A stretch of DNA of 64,000 nt from Motiliproteus sp. (GTDB lineage: Bacteria; Pseudomonadota; Gammaproteobacteria; Pseudomonadales; Balneatricaceae), in assembly GCA_026196225.1 (NCBI GenBank), contig JAPHRD010000073.1, positions 1-64,000 on the forward strand, in the 5' to 3' direction. Made by a program: the position numbers and the translations under genes. Position 1 is the stretch's first letter. Each line of letters starts with the position of its first letter. A model generated the notes under the pieces. That model did not search any database. It was not told the DNA's origin and worked only from the letters and a program-made list of their open reading frames with translations. Of the stretch, positions 50,226 to 60,427 are shown piece by piece.

Positions 50226-52223
50226 ATGGTTCCAGAATTAGGCCATTTCGCGCTGGTTCTCTCCCTCTGCTTCTTTGCAGCCCTAGCTGTCATTCCGTTA
50301 ATCGGAACGGCTACCGGTAATGAAGTATTGATGAACTACTCGCGGCCATTAACCTGGGGGATGTTCTTCTTTCTGAGCCTCAGCTTCGCAGCTCTTTTCT
50401 ACGCCTTTTTGACCGACGACTTCTCGGTCTCTTACGTGGCCAACCATTCTAATACGGCGCTGCCGACTCCCTATAAAGCCAGTGCGGTTTGGGGTGGTCA
50501 CGAAGGATCGCTATTGTTGTGGATCTGGATTCTGGGTGCCTGGACCTTTGCCGTCAGCCTGCTAAGCCGGGATATGCCGGTTGATGTTCTGGCCCGCGTG
50601 CTCGCCGTCATGGGCATTATCGGTGTTGGTTTTGCCCTGTTTATCCTGATGACTTCCAGCCCCTTTGCACGGTTATTACCCAATACGCCGCCTGAAGGTG
50701 CTGATCTCAACCCATTGTTGCAGGATTTCGGCCTAATCGTTCATCCGCCCATGCTTTATATGGGTTACGTTGGTTTCTCCGTTGCTTTTGCTTTCGCTAT
50801 TGCCGCGCTGATGAGTGGTCGCTTGGATGCGGCGTGGGCGCGCTGGTCCCGTCCTTGGACCACGGTTGCCTGGGTGTTTCTGACTCTGGGTATCTCTCTG
50901 GGTAGCTGGTGGGCCTACTACGAATTGGGTTGGGGCGGCTGGTGGTTCTGGGATCCAGTGGAAAACGCTTCCTTTATGCCTTGGTTGGTGGGAACGGCAC
51001 TGGTGCACTCTCTGGCTGTGACCGAGAAACGCGGTGTGTTCAAAAATTGGACTTTGCTACTGGCAATCTTTGCCTTCTCCCTGAGTTTGTTGGGAACCTT
51101 CCTGGTTCGTTCCGGGGTGCTGACTTCGGTGCACGCTTTTGCTACGGATCCTGCAAGGGGGTATTTTATCCTCGGTCTGCTGGCGATTACGGTGCTGGGG
51201 TCGCTACTGTTGTATGCTCTCAAGGCGCCTAGCGTTAAAAGCGAGTCCAGCTTCGGATTGGTTTCCCGTGAGAGCTTCCTGCTGGCCAATAACGTGATTC
51301 TGGTTGTGGTCTGCTTGACGGTATTGCTGGGTACTTTATACCCGCTGTTTGCCGATGCCTTAGGCTGGGGTAAAATTTCGGTGGGACCTCCCTATTTCAA
51401 CGCTTTCTTTATTCCCTTTATGAGCATTCTTGCCATTACTCTCGGTGGCGGTGTGGTATCGCGCTGGAAGAATACCAGCGGCAAACATATTGGCGGCAAT
51501 CTTTGGTTTGCTGCGGTCGTCGCCATTGTTGCTGGTATCGCCATGCCAATCGTCTACGCCGGTGATTTGGAGTGGGGCGCGGTTCTTGGCGCTGGTCTGA
51601 TGGCTTGGATTCTATTGGTGAGCCTTAAGGATCTGTCTAACAAGGTTGCCAATAAAAAGGATAAGCTGGCCGGACTTAGAGGCTTATCTCGCAGCTATTA
51701 CGGGATGATGCTGGCCCATATCGGTGTGGGCGTGAGTATTGTCGGTATCGCCATGGTCTCGATCTACAATGATGCCCGCGATCTGCGTATGGAGATGAAC
51801 GATCAAGTCTCTCTGGGTCAATACACCTTCGTATTTAAAGGCACTCAGAAGGTAACGGGACCCAATTACGTCAGTGATATGGGGACATTCGAAGTCCTTA
51901 AAGATGGTTCGCTTTACACCAAGCTTCACCCTGAAAAGCGGATATACAACGCTCAACGCAATATGATGACTGAAGCGGCTATCGATCCCGCTCTGTCACG
52001 TGACCTCTATATTGCGCTAGGTGAGCCTCTGGGCGATGGTGCCTGGGCAGTACGAGTGCAGATGAAGCCTTTTGTGCGCTGGATTTGGTTAGGTAGTATC
52101 TTTATGGGCATTGGCGGAATCTTGGCTGTGATGGATAAGCGTTACCGTAAGAAAAGCGCCAAAGCGAAACTGGCAGATGCACCGGAAGCGGTACCTGCCG
52201 CAGCGGCCCAAGGAGTTGCCTGA
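50226..52223 (+). CDS. ccmF: Cytochrome c haem lyase subunit CcmF
   Basis: VPELGHFALVLSLCF...WGGHEGSLLLWIWIL...GWGGWWFWDPVENASFMPWLVGTALVHSLAVTEKRG. Confidence 0.98.
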   Translation: MVPELGHFALVLSLCFFAALAVIPLIGTATGNEVLMNYSRPLTWGMFFFLSLSFAALFYAFLTDDFSVSYVANHSNTALPTPYKASAVWGGHEGSLLLWIWILGAWTFAVSLLSRDMPVDVLARVLAVMGIIGVGFALFILMTSSPFARLLPNTPPEGADLNPLLQDFGLIVHPPMLYMGYVGFSVAFAFAIAALMSGRLDAAWARWSRPWTTVAWVFLTLGISLGSWWAYYELGWGGWWFWDPVENASFMPWLVGTALVHSLAVTEKRGVFKNWTLLLAIFAFSLSLLGTFLVRSGVLTSVHAFATDPARGYFILGLLAITVLGSLLLYALKAPSVKSESSFGLVSRESFLLANNVILVVVCLTVLLGTLYPLFADALGWGKISVGPPYFNAFFIPFMSILAITLGGGVVSRWKNTSGKHIGGNLWFAAVVAIVAGIAMPIVYAGDLEWGAVLGAGLMAWILLVSLKDLSNKVANKKDKLAGLRGLSRSYYGMMLAHIGVGVSIVGIAMVSIYNDARDLRMEMNDQVSLGQYTFVFKGTQKVTGPNYVSDMGTFEVLKDGSLYTKLHPEKRIYNAQRNMMTEAAIDPALSRDLYIALGEPLGDGAWAVRVQMKPFVRWIWLGSIFMGIGGILAVMDKRYRKKSAKAKLADAPEAVPAAAAQGVA

Positions 52224-52762
52224 TGAATACCCGCCGCCTGTTACTGTTTATACCTCTATTGATCGCCATCGGTTTGGGGGTGTTTCTGTGGAAAGGACTA
52301 TCCCTTGATCCTCGCGAGTTGCCGTCGGCACTGATCGATAAGCCATTTCCTGAATTTGAAATGGCCTCGCTGCAAGATCCTGATCGTCAGCTTACTCGTG
52401 AGGATTTAGTGGGTGAGCCCTCTTTGGTGAATGTCTGGGCGACCTGGTGTCCATCCTGCAAGATCGAACATCCGGTGCTGATGAATATCGCCAAGAAAGA
52501 GGGTGTGAAGATCTACGGCGTTAACTACAAAGATGAGCGTGAAGCGGCGAAGGAGTGGTTGCAGCAATACCGTGATCCCTATGTCTTGAATATCTACGAC
52601 GATGAAGGTCGTTTGGGTTTCGATTTAGGTGTTTACGGCGCACCTGAGACCTACGTGTTGGATGCGAAGGGCGTTATTCGCTATCGCCATGCTGGCCCCG
52701 TGGACCAAAAAACCTGGATTCAGTTGAAAGGTCTGCTGGACGAGTTACGTAGTCAGGGCTGA
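52223..52762 (+). CDS. ccmG: Thiol:disulfide interchange protein CcmG/DsbE
   Basis: LPSALIDKPFPEFEMASL...NVWATWCPSCKIEHPVL...YGAPETYVLDAKGVIRYRHAGPV; overlaps ccmF stop. Confidence 0.97.
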   Translation: MNTRRLLLFIPLLIAIGLGVFLWKGLSLDPRELPSALIDKPFPEFEMASLQDPDRQLTREDLVGEPSLVNVWATWCPSCKIEHPVLMNIAKKEGVKIYGVNYKDEREAAKEWLQQYRDPYVLNIYDDEGRLGFDLGVYGAPETYVLDAKGVIRYRHAGPVDQKTWIQLKGLLDELRSQG

Positions 52763-53001
52763 CTGGCGTAGCTAATTTTTCGATCACCTAACGGGTATTA
52801 CGGTCAGCGGTATTCTTAAAGGGATATCGCTGGCAGATGTATCAACCCGATCCAATCTCTGCTCGCTCTCACTCCATTCTATCCTGTTTCACTTTTCATC
52901 TAGTCTTCCCGGTGGTCTCAACGCGTTTTTTCTCAATCCTTTTGAGATCTGGCCTCTAACTGTTTTTGCTTTTAATAAATTAGCAATCAATCATTAACTG
53001 A

Positions 53002-53017
53002 GTTGACACTTGTCAAC
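53002..53017. promoter_or_regulatory. Candidate CRP/FNR-type operator, TTGAC-N4-GTCAA palindrome
   Basis: GTTGACA CT TGTCAAC, 7-bp perfect arms with 2-bp centre, 55 bp upstream of the hemerythrin ATG at 53072. Confidence 0.5.
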
Positions 53018-53071
53018 CCTGGTAAAGCTTGCTGGCGCTACTATGACCCTGGTAACAACATGGGTATTGCT

Positions 53072-53485
53072 ATGACACAAATAGATACTGCTAAGATTCC
53101 CAAGGTAGCGATGGACTTCATGAACGAAGATCATCAAGAGGCTGGGGATTTGCTCAATCAATTGCAGGACAAGTTGGAACAGGGAACAGACGCTGAAGTC
53201 GAATCTGCTCTGACTGCATTTTATCAACACAGCGCTGAGCATTTTGCTCGTGAAGAAGCTGAAATGATTCGGGTGGATTTTCCGCCTTACAGTTGTCACA
53301 AAGCAGAGCACGAAAGGGTGCTAGCTGAAATGTGTGATGTGCTGGCACTTTGGCAGCAAGGACATAGTCGGGAGAAACTGGTCAGCTATATCGATGATGT
53401 TGTGATTAACTGGTTTGTAAATCACATTAATACGATGGATACAGTGACGGCGACGTTTATCAGTCGCCAAGCTATTGCCTGCTGA
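53072..53485 (+). CDS. Hemerythrin-domain protein
   Basis: DFMNEDHQEAGDLL...FYQHSAEHFAREEAEM...CHKAEHERVL...WFVNHINTMD. Confidence 0.93.
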   Translation: MTQIDTAKIPKVAMDFMNEDHQEAGDLLNQLQDKLEQGTDAEVESALTAFYQHSAEHFAREEAEMIRVDFPPYSCHKAEHERVLAEMCDVLALWQQGHSREKLVSYIDDVVINWFVNHINTMDTVTATFISRQAIAC

Positions 53486-53565
53486 TTCTGCGACCTTTTT
53501 TGCAGACCTCTAAAGGTTTTAGCTATAGCTGTTGAACTGCTAGATATGGCCGCCTAAATGGGTGG

Positions 53566-54291
53566 CTATTTCTGCATAGCCGCTTCAACGATCGACTCAA
53601 AGAAGTTGAAAAAAGGTGCGCCGGCACTCCAAAGGGTTTCCGGATGCCACTGGATGCCCATCATGAAGGGGTGTCCCGGCAGCTCAATACCCTCTATTAC
53701 GCCATCCCTGGCTACGGCTGTCTTTATCAGCCCTGAGCCCAGTTTACCCACCGCTTGGTGGTGGAAGCTGTTGACTCGCAAGCGGCTCGTTTCCACTACC
53801 TGAAACAGGCGCGATTCAGGGGTGATTGATACTTCATGTGCCAAAACTTCTCTGGGTCTGCCGGGCTCGTCATGAGCCACCGAATCACCGATATGTTCTG
53901 GAATATCTTGAATAATATCCCCTCCCAGTACCACGTTCAGAATCTGAATACCCCGACATATGCCGAGCATGGGGATTTTGTCCTGTAGCGCGGTATTGAC
54001 TAGGTCGAATTCAAATTGGTCCCGATCTTTGCTGGGATCCCGAATGGTTCGGTGCGGCTGACCTCCATAAAACTCGGGAGATATATCGTGTCCCCCGGAC
54101 AGAATCAGACCATCCAGTCGCTTTAGTATGGCTGCAGCACTGAGCTTGCTGCTGGGTGCCAGAATGACCGGAATCCCTCCTGCCGCCTCCACCCCATGAA
54201 CGTAATCCCAGCGCAAAATGTAGTGGCCGGGCACCTTGGGGTCGTTGGCAGCGGTGATCCCTATCAGAGGTGTGCTTTTGTCCGCTCTCAT
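53566..54291 (-). CDS. Gamma-glutamyl-gamma-aminobutyrate hydrolase-like class I glutamine amidotransferase
   Basis: LIGITAANDPKVPGHYI...LILSGGHDISPEFYGG...MLGICRGIQILNVVLGG...GIQWHPE. Confidence 0.92.
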   Translation of the reverse strand: MRADKSTPLIGITAANDPKVPGHYILRWDYVHGVEAAGGIPVILAPSSKLSAAAILKRLDGLILSGGHDISPEFYGGQPHRTIRDPSKDRDQFEFDLVNTALQDKIPMLGICRGIQILNVVLGGDIIQDIPEHIGDSVAHDEPGRPREVLAHEVSITPESRLFQVVETSRLRVNSFHHQAVGKLGSGLIKTAVARDGVIEGIELPGHPFMMGIQWHPETLWSAGAPFFNFFESIVEAAMQK

Positions 54292-54477
54292 GCAATTTAT
54301 ATTAGTCCTTTTAAAATAAACGGCCGAAGCGCGCGATTCTGTTGAGCGAGGTTAGAGCTGAAGAGCAACAATGTTTGGTTGCAGGGATAGGCACCAGGGG
54401 GCAGAACTAGTTATTGTTCCGGAACTGATTATTGGTTTGAGAGTCGTAGATAGCATCTCAGAATAGGACGCTTTGAA

Positions 54478-54936
54478 ATGATGATTCTTGCCCTACCGTT
54501 ACATCTGTTGGCTGCTATCGTTTGGATTGGTGGGATGCTAATGATGCTGTTTGTGGTCAGGCCCGCAGCAGTTGAATCTTTACAACCACCGCTTCGGCCG
54601 CAGTTTCTTTATGGCGTCTTAAACCGGTTTTTCAGGTGGGTGTGGCTGTCATTGGCACTGGTTATCGCCAGTGGATTCTGGATGGTAGTGGCCGGCTTTG
54701 GTGGCTTTGCTAATGTACTCTGGCCAATCCACCTAATGACCGCTCTAGGGTTGCTCATGACAGCAATATTCTGCTGGATCTATTTTGTGCCCTTTGCCAG
54801 CTTACGAAAAAGCATTAATGCTGAGCGCTGGCCAGATGCAGCTAATAGCCTGGAATCCATACGCAAGCTGGTGATGCTTAACGCTCTGTTAGGCGTCATC
54901 ATTGCTGTGTCCGTCACGGCGGGGCGTTATCTTTAA
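54478..54936 (+). CDS. CopD-like integral membrane protein
   Basis: LPLHLLAAIVWIGGMLMMLFVVRPAA...FRWVWLSLALVIASGFWMV; four TM segments. Confidence 0.8.
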   Translation: MMILALPLHLLAAIVWIGGMLMMLFVVRPAAVESLQPPLRPQFLYGVLNRFFRWVWLSLALVIASGFWMVVAGFGGFANVLWPIHLMTALGLLMTAIFCWIYFVPFASLRKSINAERWPDAANSLESIRKLVMLNALLGVIIAVSVTAGRYL

Positions 54937-55025
54937 CGATGCGCCCCACATCCTGCGGGTTAATTCACTTCACTAACTCCCCGAACACCTTGCATGGCCT
55001 ATTGCAGGCGGCAGCGATAGTCGGC

Positions 55026-55286
55026 TTATATCATCGGGTGATTGGAGGCAAAGTGATTGATGGCCTCGTGAACTTCGTGGGACCGTTTGGCATCGGCATG
55101 GCATTCAACTCGCTCTAGATATTCCTGTAGCAGTCCCAACATTTTTCGGCATTCTCGAGGGTTGTCGGCGTGACGCTGGACCAAGGCACAGACTTCAACC
55201 GGGTGCAGGTGGGTACCCTCCGCCAGTCCCTGGATTTCATCTTTGGTTAGATCGCAAAAATCTGCACAGTCTTCAAAAGTCAGCAT
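55026..55286 (-). CDS. Small Cys/His-containing conserved hypothetical protein
   Basis: MLTFEDCADFCDLTKDEIQGLAEGTHLHPVEVCALVQRHADNPRECRKMLGLLQEYLERVECHADAKRSHEVHEAINHF; starts immediately after an RBS-like aggagaacaac. Confidence 0.75.
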   Translation of the reverse strand: MLTFEDCADFCDLTKDEIQGLAEGTHLHPVEVCALVQRHADNPRECRKMLGLLQEYLERVECHADAKRSHEVHEAINHFASNHPMI

Positions 55287-55570
55287 GTTGTTCTCCTCTG
55301 ATCTCTCCTAGAATTGCACTGCTTGAGTGCAAATATGAAGAGATGCTCCATTCTGGAGCGGATGGGTTTTTATTTTTGTTGTTCAAACCTTCGATAACTT
55401 TTTGATTTGTATAGAGCCTGAAAGCTCGTCAAATCTACTCTGTTTTACAGCATAGAGTGGGCCAGGGTAGTGCTGCGGTTGCGGCATGGCAGGGCTGCTG
55501 GGGTGTGTGATGGGTGCGTGATGGGGTGACTGCTGGTAAGCAGGATGGGATATTGGAGCCGCGTTGCAAT

Positions 55571-57088
55571 TTATCCCTGAAGAGCATTGACCAGTGCGCT
55601 TAGATCAGCGTTTTCAGTATCGACCTCAATTACCAGTGGCTGCTCTGTTTCAGAAAAAGCATGTTGATCAGCCAGCTGTGCCTGCATCACATGGACTGTG
55701 GCTTCCGAGGGATCATCGGTTTGGCTGCGGGACAGAATTCGATCTCGCAACTGTTGCTGATTGCCCACGCAGGCGATGATATGTAAAGGCAGTTTGAGTT
55801 GCTGGGCCAGTTCAATAAAGGGGCTGCGCTGATCTTGTTTTAAAAACGTGGCGTCGACCACAACGCTGCAGCCTGCGCCCAGTAGATGACGGGCTATTGC
55901 TAAGAGTTGTTGATAAACATGGGCGATAGCCTGGTGGTTGTATTTATCAGCTCCTGCTATTTCAGAAAATTTTAATTGCTTGCGGATCACATCGGAGCGC
56001 AGGCGGATAAATTCCTGTTGTTGAAGCAATCGGCTTGAGAGCCAGCTTTTGCCGCTGCCGGAGACTCCGTGCATGAGGATCAGACTTGCAGGTATTTTCT
56101 GGGTATAGTCGCTGGCCAACTGGGCGTAGCGTCTATAGGTTTGCATCGAAGAGGGGTTTAGATCGGGGGCGCTTAGCAATGTGACCTTGGCGCGGACCAT
56201 GGTCCTGTAAGCTTTAAAAAGCTTCAGCAGGGGGATAGCTAAGTAGTCGCCGCTGCACTCTAAGTATCGATCAAGCAGCCGACGGGCGAAATGGTGGTGT
56301 CCACGGGCTTCCAGATCCATCAGTAGGAAAGCGGTATCGTTGAGGGTATCCACCCAGCGGTATTTGGGATTGAACTCGATGCAGTCAAAGGGGCAAATCT
56401 CGTTGTTGTAGATGGCAATGTTGCCCAGATGGAGATCACCGTGGCCTTCTCGTATATAGCCGTCCTGCTTACGCTGAAGTATCTGTGGTCGTAGCTGTTG
56501 AAACTGTTGCTGGCTCCAGTTTTCCAGTTGGTTCAATAGTTTGCGGTCGCTGTCATCCAGTAAGCGTGGTCGGATCTGTTCAAAGTTTTGCGAAATTACC
56601 GACCATAAGGTATCGGGACTACCAAAAGAGCTATCCAGTGGTGCTACTGGGATCGATTGATGAAATTTGGCCAGTATCTCCGCCATGTTGTCGATATGGG
56701 CCTGTTTCAGGTCTCCTTTACTGTCCATTTCTGACAGCAGTGAACTTTGCTCAAACTGACGCATCTTAACGGCATACTCTATGGGCCGGTCGAAATCCTC
56801 CGAAGAATGAAAAGAGGGTGCCTCCGCGCTGCCATAGATGACAGCCAGCCCGCAGTAGAGTTGGGGCGATAGTCGAGGATTGAGTCGTAATTCTTCCTGG
56901 CAGTCATCAAGACGTTTTTCCAGGCTGGTAAAATCCAGGAATCCAAAATCCACCGGCTTACGAATTTTGTAAACATAGGGACCTGTGAGCAGAATCCAGG
57001 AAATATGGGTCTCCAGCAATTGAAACTGCTCTACGGGGTGATCATAGAGGGCCGGGTTTTGCAGCCGATCCAGCAGTGTTTGCGTCAT
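55571..57088 (-). CDS. Bifunctional aminoglycoside-phosphotransferase-like / P-loop kinase protein
   Basis: REGHGDLHLGNIAIYNNEICPFDCIEFN (APH-like), LMHGVSGSGKSWLSSRL (Walker A). Confidence 0.9.
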   Translation of the reverse strand: MTQTLLDRLQNPALYDHPVEQFQLLETHISWILLTGPYVYKIRKPVDFGFLDFTSLEKRLDDCQEELRLNPRLSPQLYCGLAVIYGSAEAPSFHSSEDFDRPIEYAVKMRQFEQSSLLSEMDSKGDLKQAHIDNMAEILAKFHQSIPVAPLDSSFGSPDTLWSVISQNFEQIRPRLLDDSDRKLLNQLENWSQQQFQQLRPQILQRKQDGYIREGHGDLHLGNIAIYNNEICPFDCIEFNPKYRWVDTLNDTAFLLMDLEARGHHHFARRLLDRYLECSGDYLAIPLLKLFKAYRTMVRAKVTLLSAPDLNPSSMQTYRRYAQLASDYTQKIPASLILMHGVSGSGKSWLSSRLLQQQEFIRLRSDVIRKQLKFSEIAGADKYNHQAIAHVYQQLLAIARHLLGAGCSVVVDATFLKQDQRSPFIELAQQLKLPLHIIACVGNQQQLRDRILSRSQTDDPSEATVHVMQAQLADQHAFSETEQPLVIEVDTENADLSALVNALQG

Positions 57089-57130
57089 TGAGTGCTCCCA
57101 TTCCGATAACAGACTGATTATACTCGCGCC

Positions 57131-59470
57131 ATGGCTAAAAAGAGATCCTCTCCCAAATCCTCCTCCCGTGGTAAAAACAGCGCTCCAGTAGCAAAGTTCA
57201 GCATCTGGGGCCTGCTATTTAAACTCAGTCTGGTAGGCCTGGTTATCGGCGGCGTCATCCTGATCTATCTGGATGCGACCATTCGCAACCAATTTGAGGG
57301 TAAGCGCTGGGCGCTGCCCGCCAAGGTCTATGCTCGGCCGTTGGAGCTTTACGCTGGCCAGCCCATTTCGGCGGCTGACCTTAAACTGGAGTTGAAGAGT
57401 CTGGGTTACCAGTGGGTATCACAAGTCGGTAAGCCAGGCCAGGCGGAATTCAACGGTGACCGGGTGAGACTTTATACCCGAGGTTTTAACTTTGCCGACA
57501 GCAAAGAAGCTGCGCGTATCCTTAATCTGCGATTTGATGGCCCATCCTTGGCATCTGTGGGAAATTATCGCAGTGCCTCCATCCCACTGGCGCGTTTGGA
57601 ACCGGTGCTGATCGGTGGTATCTATCCTGCTGACAATGAAGACCGGGATCTGGTCAAGCTAGCGCAGGTTCCTGAAGGCCTGATCCAGGCTCTGATCAGT
57701 ACCGAAGATCGCAGTTTTTACCAGCATCATGGCATCTCCTTTAAAGGTATTGCCCGTGCCATGTGGAGTAATTTAATGGCCGGGCGGATGGTGCAGGGCG
57801 GTAGTACCCTGACCCAGCAGCTGGTGAAAAATTTCTTCCTGACCCAGGAGCGCAGTCTGTCACGAAAGCTGGTGGAAGCACCGATGGCGATGCTGTTGGA
57901 GTTGCACTACGACAAGGACGAAATTCTTGAAGCTTATCTCAACGAGGTTTATCTAGGGCAGGCAGGCTCACGAGCCATTCACGGCTTTGGGTTGGCCAGC
58001 CACTACTATTTTGGCCGTCCCTTGCAAAATCTCAGTCTGGACCAGCTGTCTTTGTTGGCGGGGTTGGTCAAAGGGCCATCCTATTATGATCCTCGTCGTC
58101 ATCCCGAACGTGCCAAGAAGCGTCGTGACCTGGTTATCGGCTTGCTACAACAGCAGGGTCATATCAGTGCAGAAGAAGCGGCTCTAGCCCAGCAGCGGCC
58201 ATTGGGGGTGGTGCCCAAAAAGAGTCTGGTGAAGGGGGCTTTTCCAGCCTATCTGGATCTGGTAAAGCGGCAATTGCGTAAGGATTACCGGCAGGAGGAT
58301 CTGGCATCAGAGGGATTGCAGATTTTTACTAATCTCGATCCCATTGTTCAGAAGAAAGCAGAGACAAGCCTGACTCGGGTTAGCGGTCAGTTGCTGAAGC
58401 GCCATGGTTCCAAGCTCAAGGGGCTGGAAGGGGCTATGGTGGTCAGTAATAGCCAGACCGGCGAAGTGGTGGCGGTGGTCGGTGGACGTAATCCGCGCTA
58501 TCAAGGTTTTAATCGCGCCCTGGATGCGGTGCGTCCCATTGGATCCCTGGCCAAACCGGCAGTATTTCTGGCTGCGTTGGAACAGGATAATCGCTTTAAT
58601 TTGTCATCTCGAATCGATGATCAACCGTTACGTTTGCAAAATCCTGATGGCAGTTACTGGCAGCCGAAGAACTTCGATAATAAAAGTCATGGCCAGGTGC
58701 CGCTGCATCAGGCGTTATCCCGCTCCTATAATCTGGCGACAGCTCGCTTAGGCATTGAGCTGGGGATGGATCGGGTAGTTGATACCCTGGAACGTCTAGG
58801 GGTTGAGCGAGATATTCCTCCGTATCCGTCGACGGCCCTTGGTGCTGTCAGCTTGAGTCCGCTGGAGGTGATGCAGCTCTATCAGACTATCGCCTCTAAC
58901 GGTTTTGAAACCCCGTTGCGATCGATCCGCTCGGTACTGACTGCAGAGGGCGAATTGCTGTCCAGTTACCGATTTGAGCTGGAGCAGAAGTTTGACCCTG
59001 CCACTGTCCACCTGTTGCAGTATGCATTACAGGAAACTGTGCGAGAGGGCACGGCAAAGTCGGTTTACAATCGTTTCCCCAGCTCGCTCAATCTGGCGGG
59101 TAAAACCGGTACCACCAACGATCAGCGCGATAGCTGGTTTGCAGGATTTACCGGAGATTACTTGGCAGTGGCCTGGCTGGGGCTGGATAACAATCAGCCG
59201 ACTCCCTTAACCGGTAGTACCGGTGCCCTGCAGGTTTGGTCAGACCTGATCTATCGACTAAGGCCGCTCTCCTATCAAGCGGTAATGCCGGAGGGAATCG
59301 GGTACCATTGGATCGATGACAGCACCGGTTGGCTCACCGATGAAGCATGTCCGGGAGCGCGGCTAATCCCCTTTATCGAAGGCACCGAACCGCAGCAGAC
59401 CAAGAATTGTCCGCAAGCGTCCGGTGCTGTGAAAGTTAAAAATTGGTTTACCCGTCTGTTTGGCGGTTGA
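57131..59470 (+). CDS. mrcB: Penicillin-binding protein 1B (bifunctional transglycosylase/transpeptidase)
   Basis: ISTEDRSFYQHHGIS...GGSTLTQQLVKNFFLTQERS...RPIGSLAKPAVFLAAL...SYNLATARL...KTGTTNDQRDSWFAGFTGD. Confidence 0.97.
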   Translation: MAKKRSSPKSSSRGKNSAPVAKFSIWGLLFKLSLVGLVIGGVILIYLDATIRNQFEGKRWALPAKVYARPLELYAGQPISAADLKLELKSLGYQWVSQVGKPGQAEFNGDRVRLYTRGFNFADSKEAARILNLRFDGPSLASVGNYRSASIPLARLEPVLIGGIYPADNEDRDLVKLAQVPEGLIQALISTEDRSFYQHHGISFKGIARAMWSNLMAGRMVQGGSTLTQQLVKNFFLTQERSLSRKLVEAPMAMLLELHYDKDEILEAYLNEVYLGQAGSRAIHGFGLASHYYFGRPLQNLSLDQLSLLAGLVKGPSYYDPRRHPERAKKRRDLVIGLLQQQGHISAEEAALAQQRPLGVVPKKSLVKGAFPAYLDLVKRQLRKDYRQEDLASEGLQIFTNLDPIVQKKAETSLTRVSGQLLKRHGSKLKGLEGAMVVSNSQTGEVVAVVGGRNPRYQGFNRALDAVRPIGSLAKPAVFLAALEQDNRFNLSSRIDDQPLRLQNPDGSYWQPKNFDNKSHGQVPLHQALSRSYNLATARLGIELGMDRVVDTLERLGVERDIPPYPSTALGAVSLSPLEVMQLYQTIASNGFETPLRSIRSVLTAEGELLSSYRFELEQKFDPATVHLLQYALQETVREGTAKSVYNRFPSSLNLAGKTGTTNDQRDSWFAGFTGDYLAVAWLGLDNNQPTPLTGSTGALQVWSDLIYRLRPLSYQAVMPEGIGYHWIDDSTGWLTDEACPGARLIPFIEGTEPQQTKNCPQASGAVKVKNWFTRLFGG

Positions 59471-59484
59471 GGTTAGAAATTCGG

Positions 59485-60087
59485 ATGAAAGGCTCCAAGC
59501 TTACCCCTTTGTTTTTGCTGCCCATCATGCTGGTGGGCTGTGCAACTCATGACCCCAATCAGGTGCGTATCGAAGACCGTTCACTGCAGGTTCCTGCTGA
59601 TCAGAGCGTTAGCAATCAGCCCGGCTACAATCAACCGGGCTCTAGTGAGACAACGGCATCTCAAGCAACCGCCCCCACAACCAATATTCCGGCTGGCACT
59701 GCCCGTACTTACCCAACAGAGCAACCCGCCGTTGTACTACCCTCAGTAACTCCCGGAGAGACGGCTTCCGCTGCTCCTCGATATCAGCCTCCCGCTGCAC
59801 AAGCTGCACCGGCTCAGCCTAGTGGTGCGCTCTTGGCATTGTTGGAACAGGCCGAGCAGCAACACCAGTCGGGTCGGAATCAGCAAGCGCTTTCTTCTTT
59901 GGAACGTGCCCAACGTATCGCTCCCCGAGATCCCCTGGTATACCTGCAATTGGCGAGATTGCGACTGGATATGAAAGATTATCCCCGTGCCCAACAGCTG
60001 GCTAAGAAAGGCTTAAGCTTGTCTTCCGGAAACGATCAGATGCAGAAGGCATTTAAAGCGCTGTTGCAGCAGATTGCTCAGCGCTGA
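59485..60087 (+). CDS. Tetratricopeptide lipoprotein
   Basis: MKGSKLTPLFLLPIMLVGCATHD (lipobox VGC), Pro/Ala/Gln-rich linker, TPR-like C-terminus. Confidence 0.85.
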   Translation: MKGSKLTPLFLLPIMLVGCATHDPNQVRIEDRSLQVPADQSVSNQPGYNQPGSSETTASQATAPTTNIPAGTARTYPTEQPAVVLPSVTPGETASAAPRYQPPAAQAAPAQPSGALLALLEQAEQQHQSGRNQQALSSLERAQRIAPRDPLVYLQLARLRLDMKDYPRAQQLAKKGLSLSSGNDQMQKAFKALLQQIAQR

Positions 60088-60427
60088 GTCTGATACTGAC
60101 GTTTCATTCTTCCGTTTCAACTATAAAGTCTAATTGGAGTCCGTGTCGCCGGTTTGTCTAACCAAATGGGCGAATTACCACCCCTCTTTTAGGATGAAAG
60201 TGGCAGCTTTTGTCGCTGGTTTTTGGTTGGGATTGCTATCCATGGAAAATGACAAAAGCTAGATTTCATCAACCTTTGCGCCCCATATCAAGCACTTTAG
60301 TCGCATAGGCAGGCCCGTAAAATTACCTCATACTCATCTTCAATAATCCACAGTTTCCTGATAGGCCACTCGAAGGTGTTTCGGGTTGGTGGAAACTGCA
60401 ATAAAAAGGAATGAAAGGGTGGGGCAT

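Noticed and set aside
53003-53008. TTGACA in the hemerythrin palindrome as a simple -35 box
   Set aside because: No good -10 at 16-18 bp spacing; kept as an alternative explanation but the palindrome is the stronger signal.
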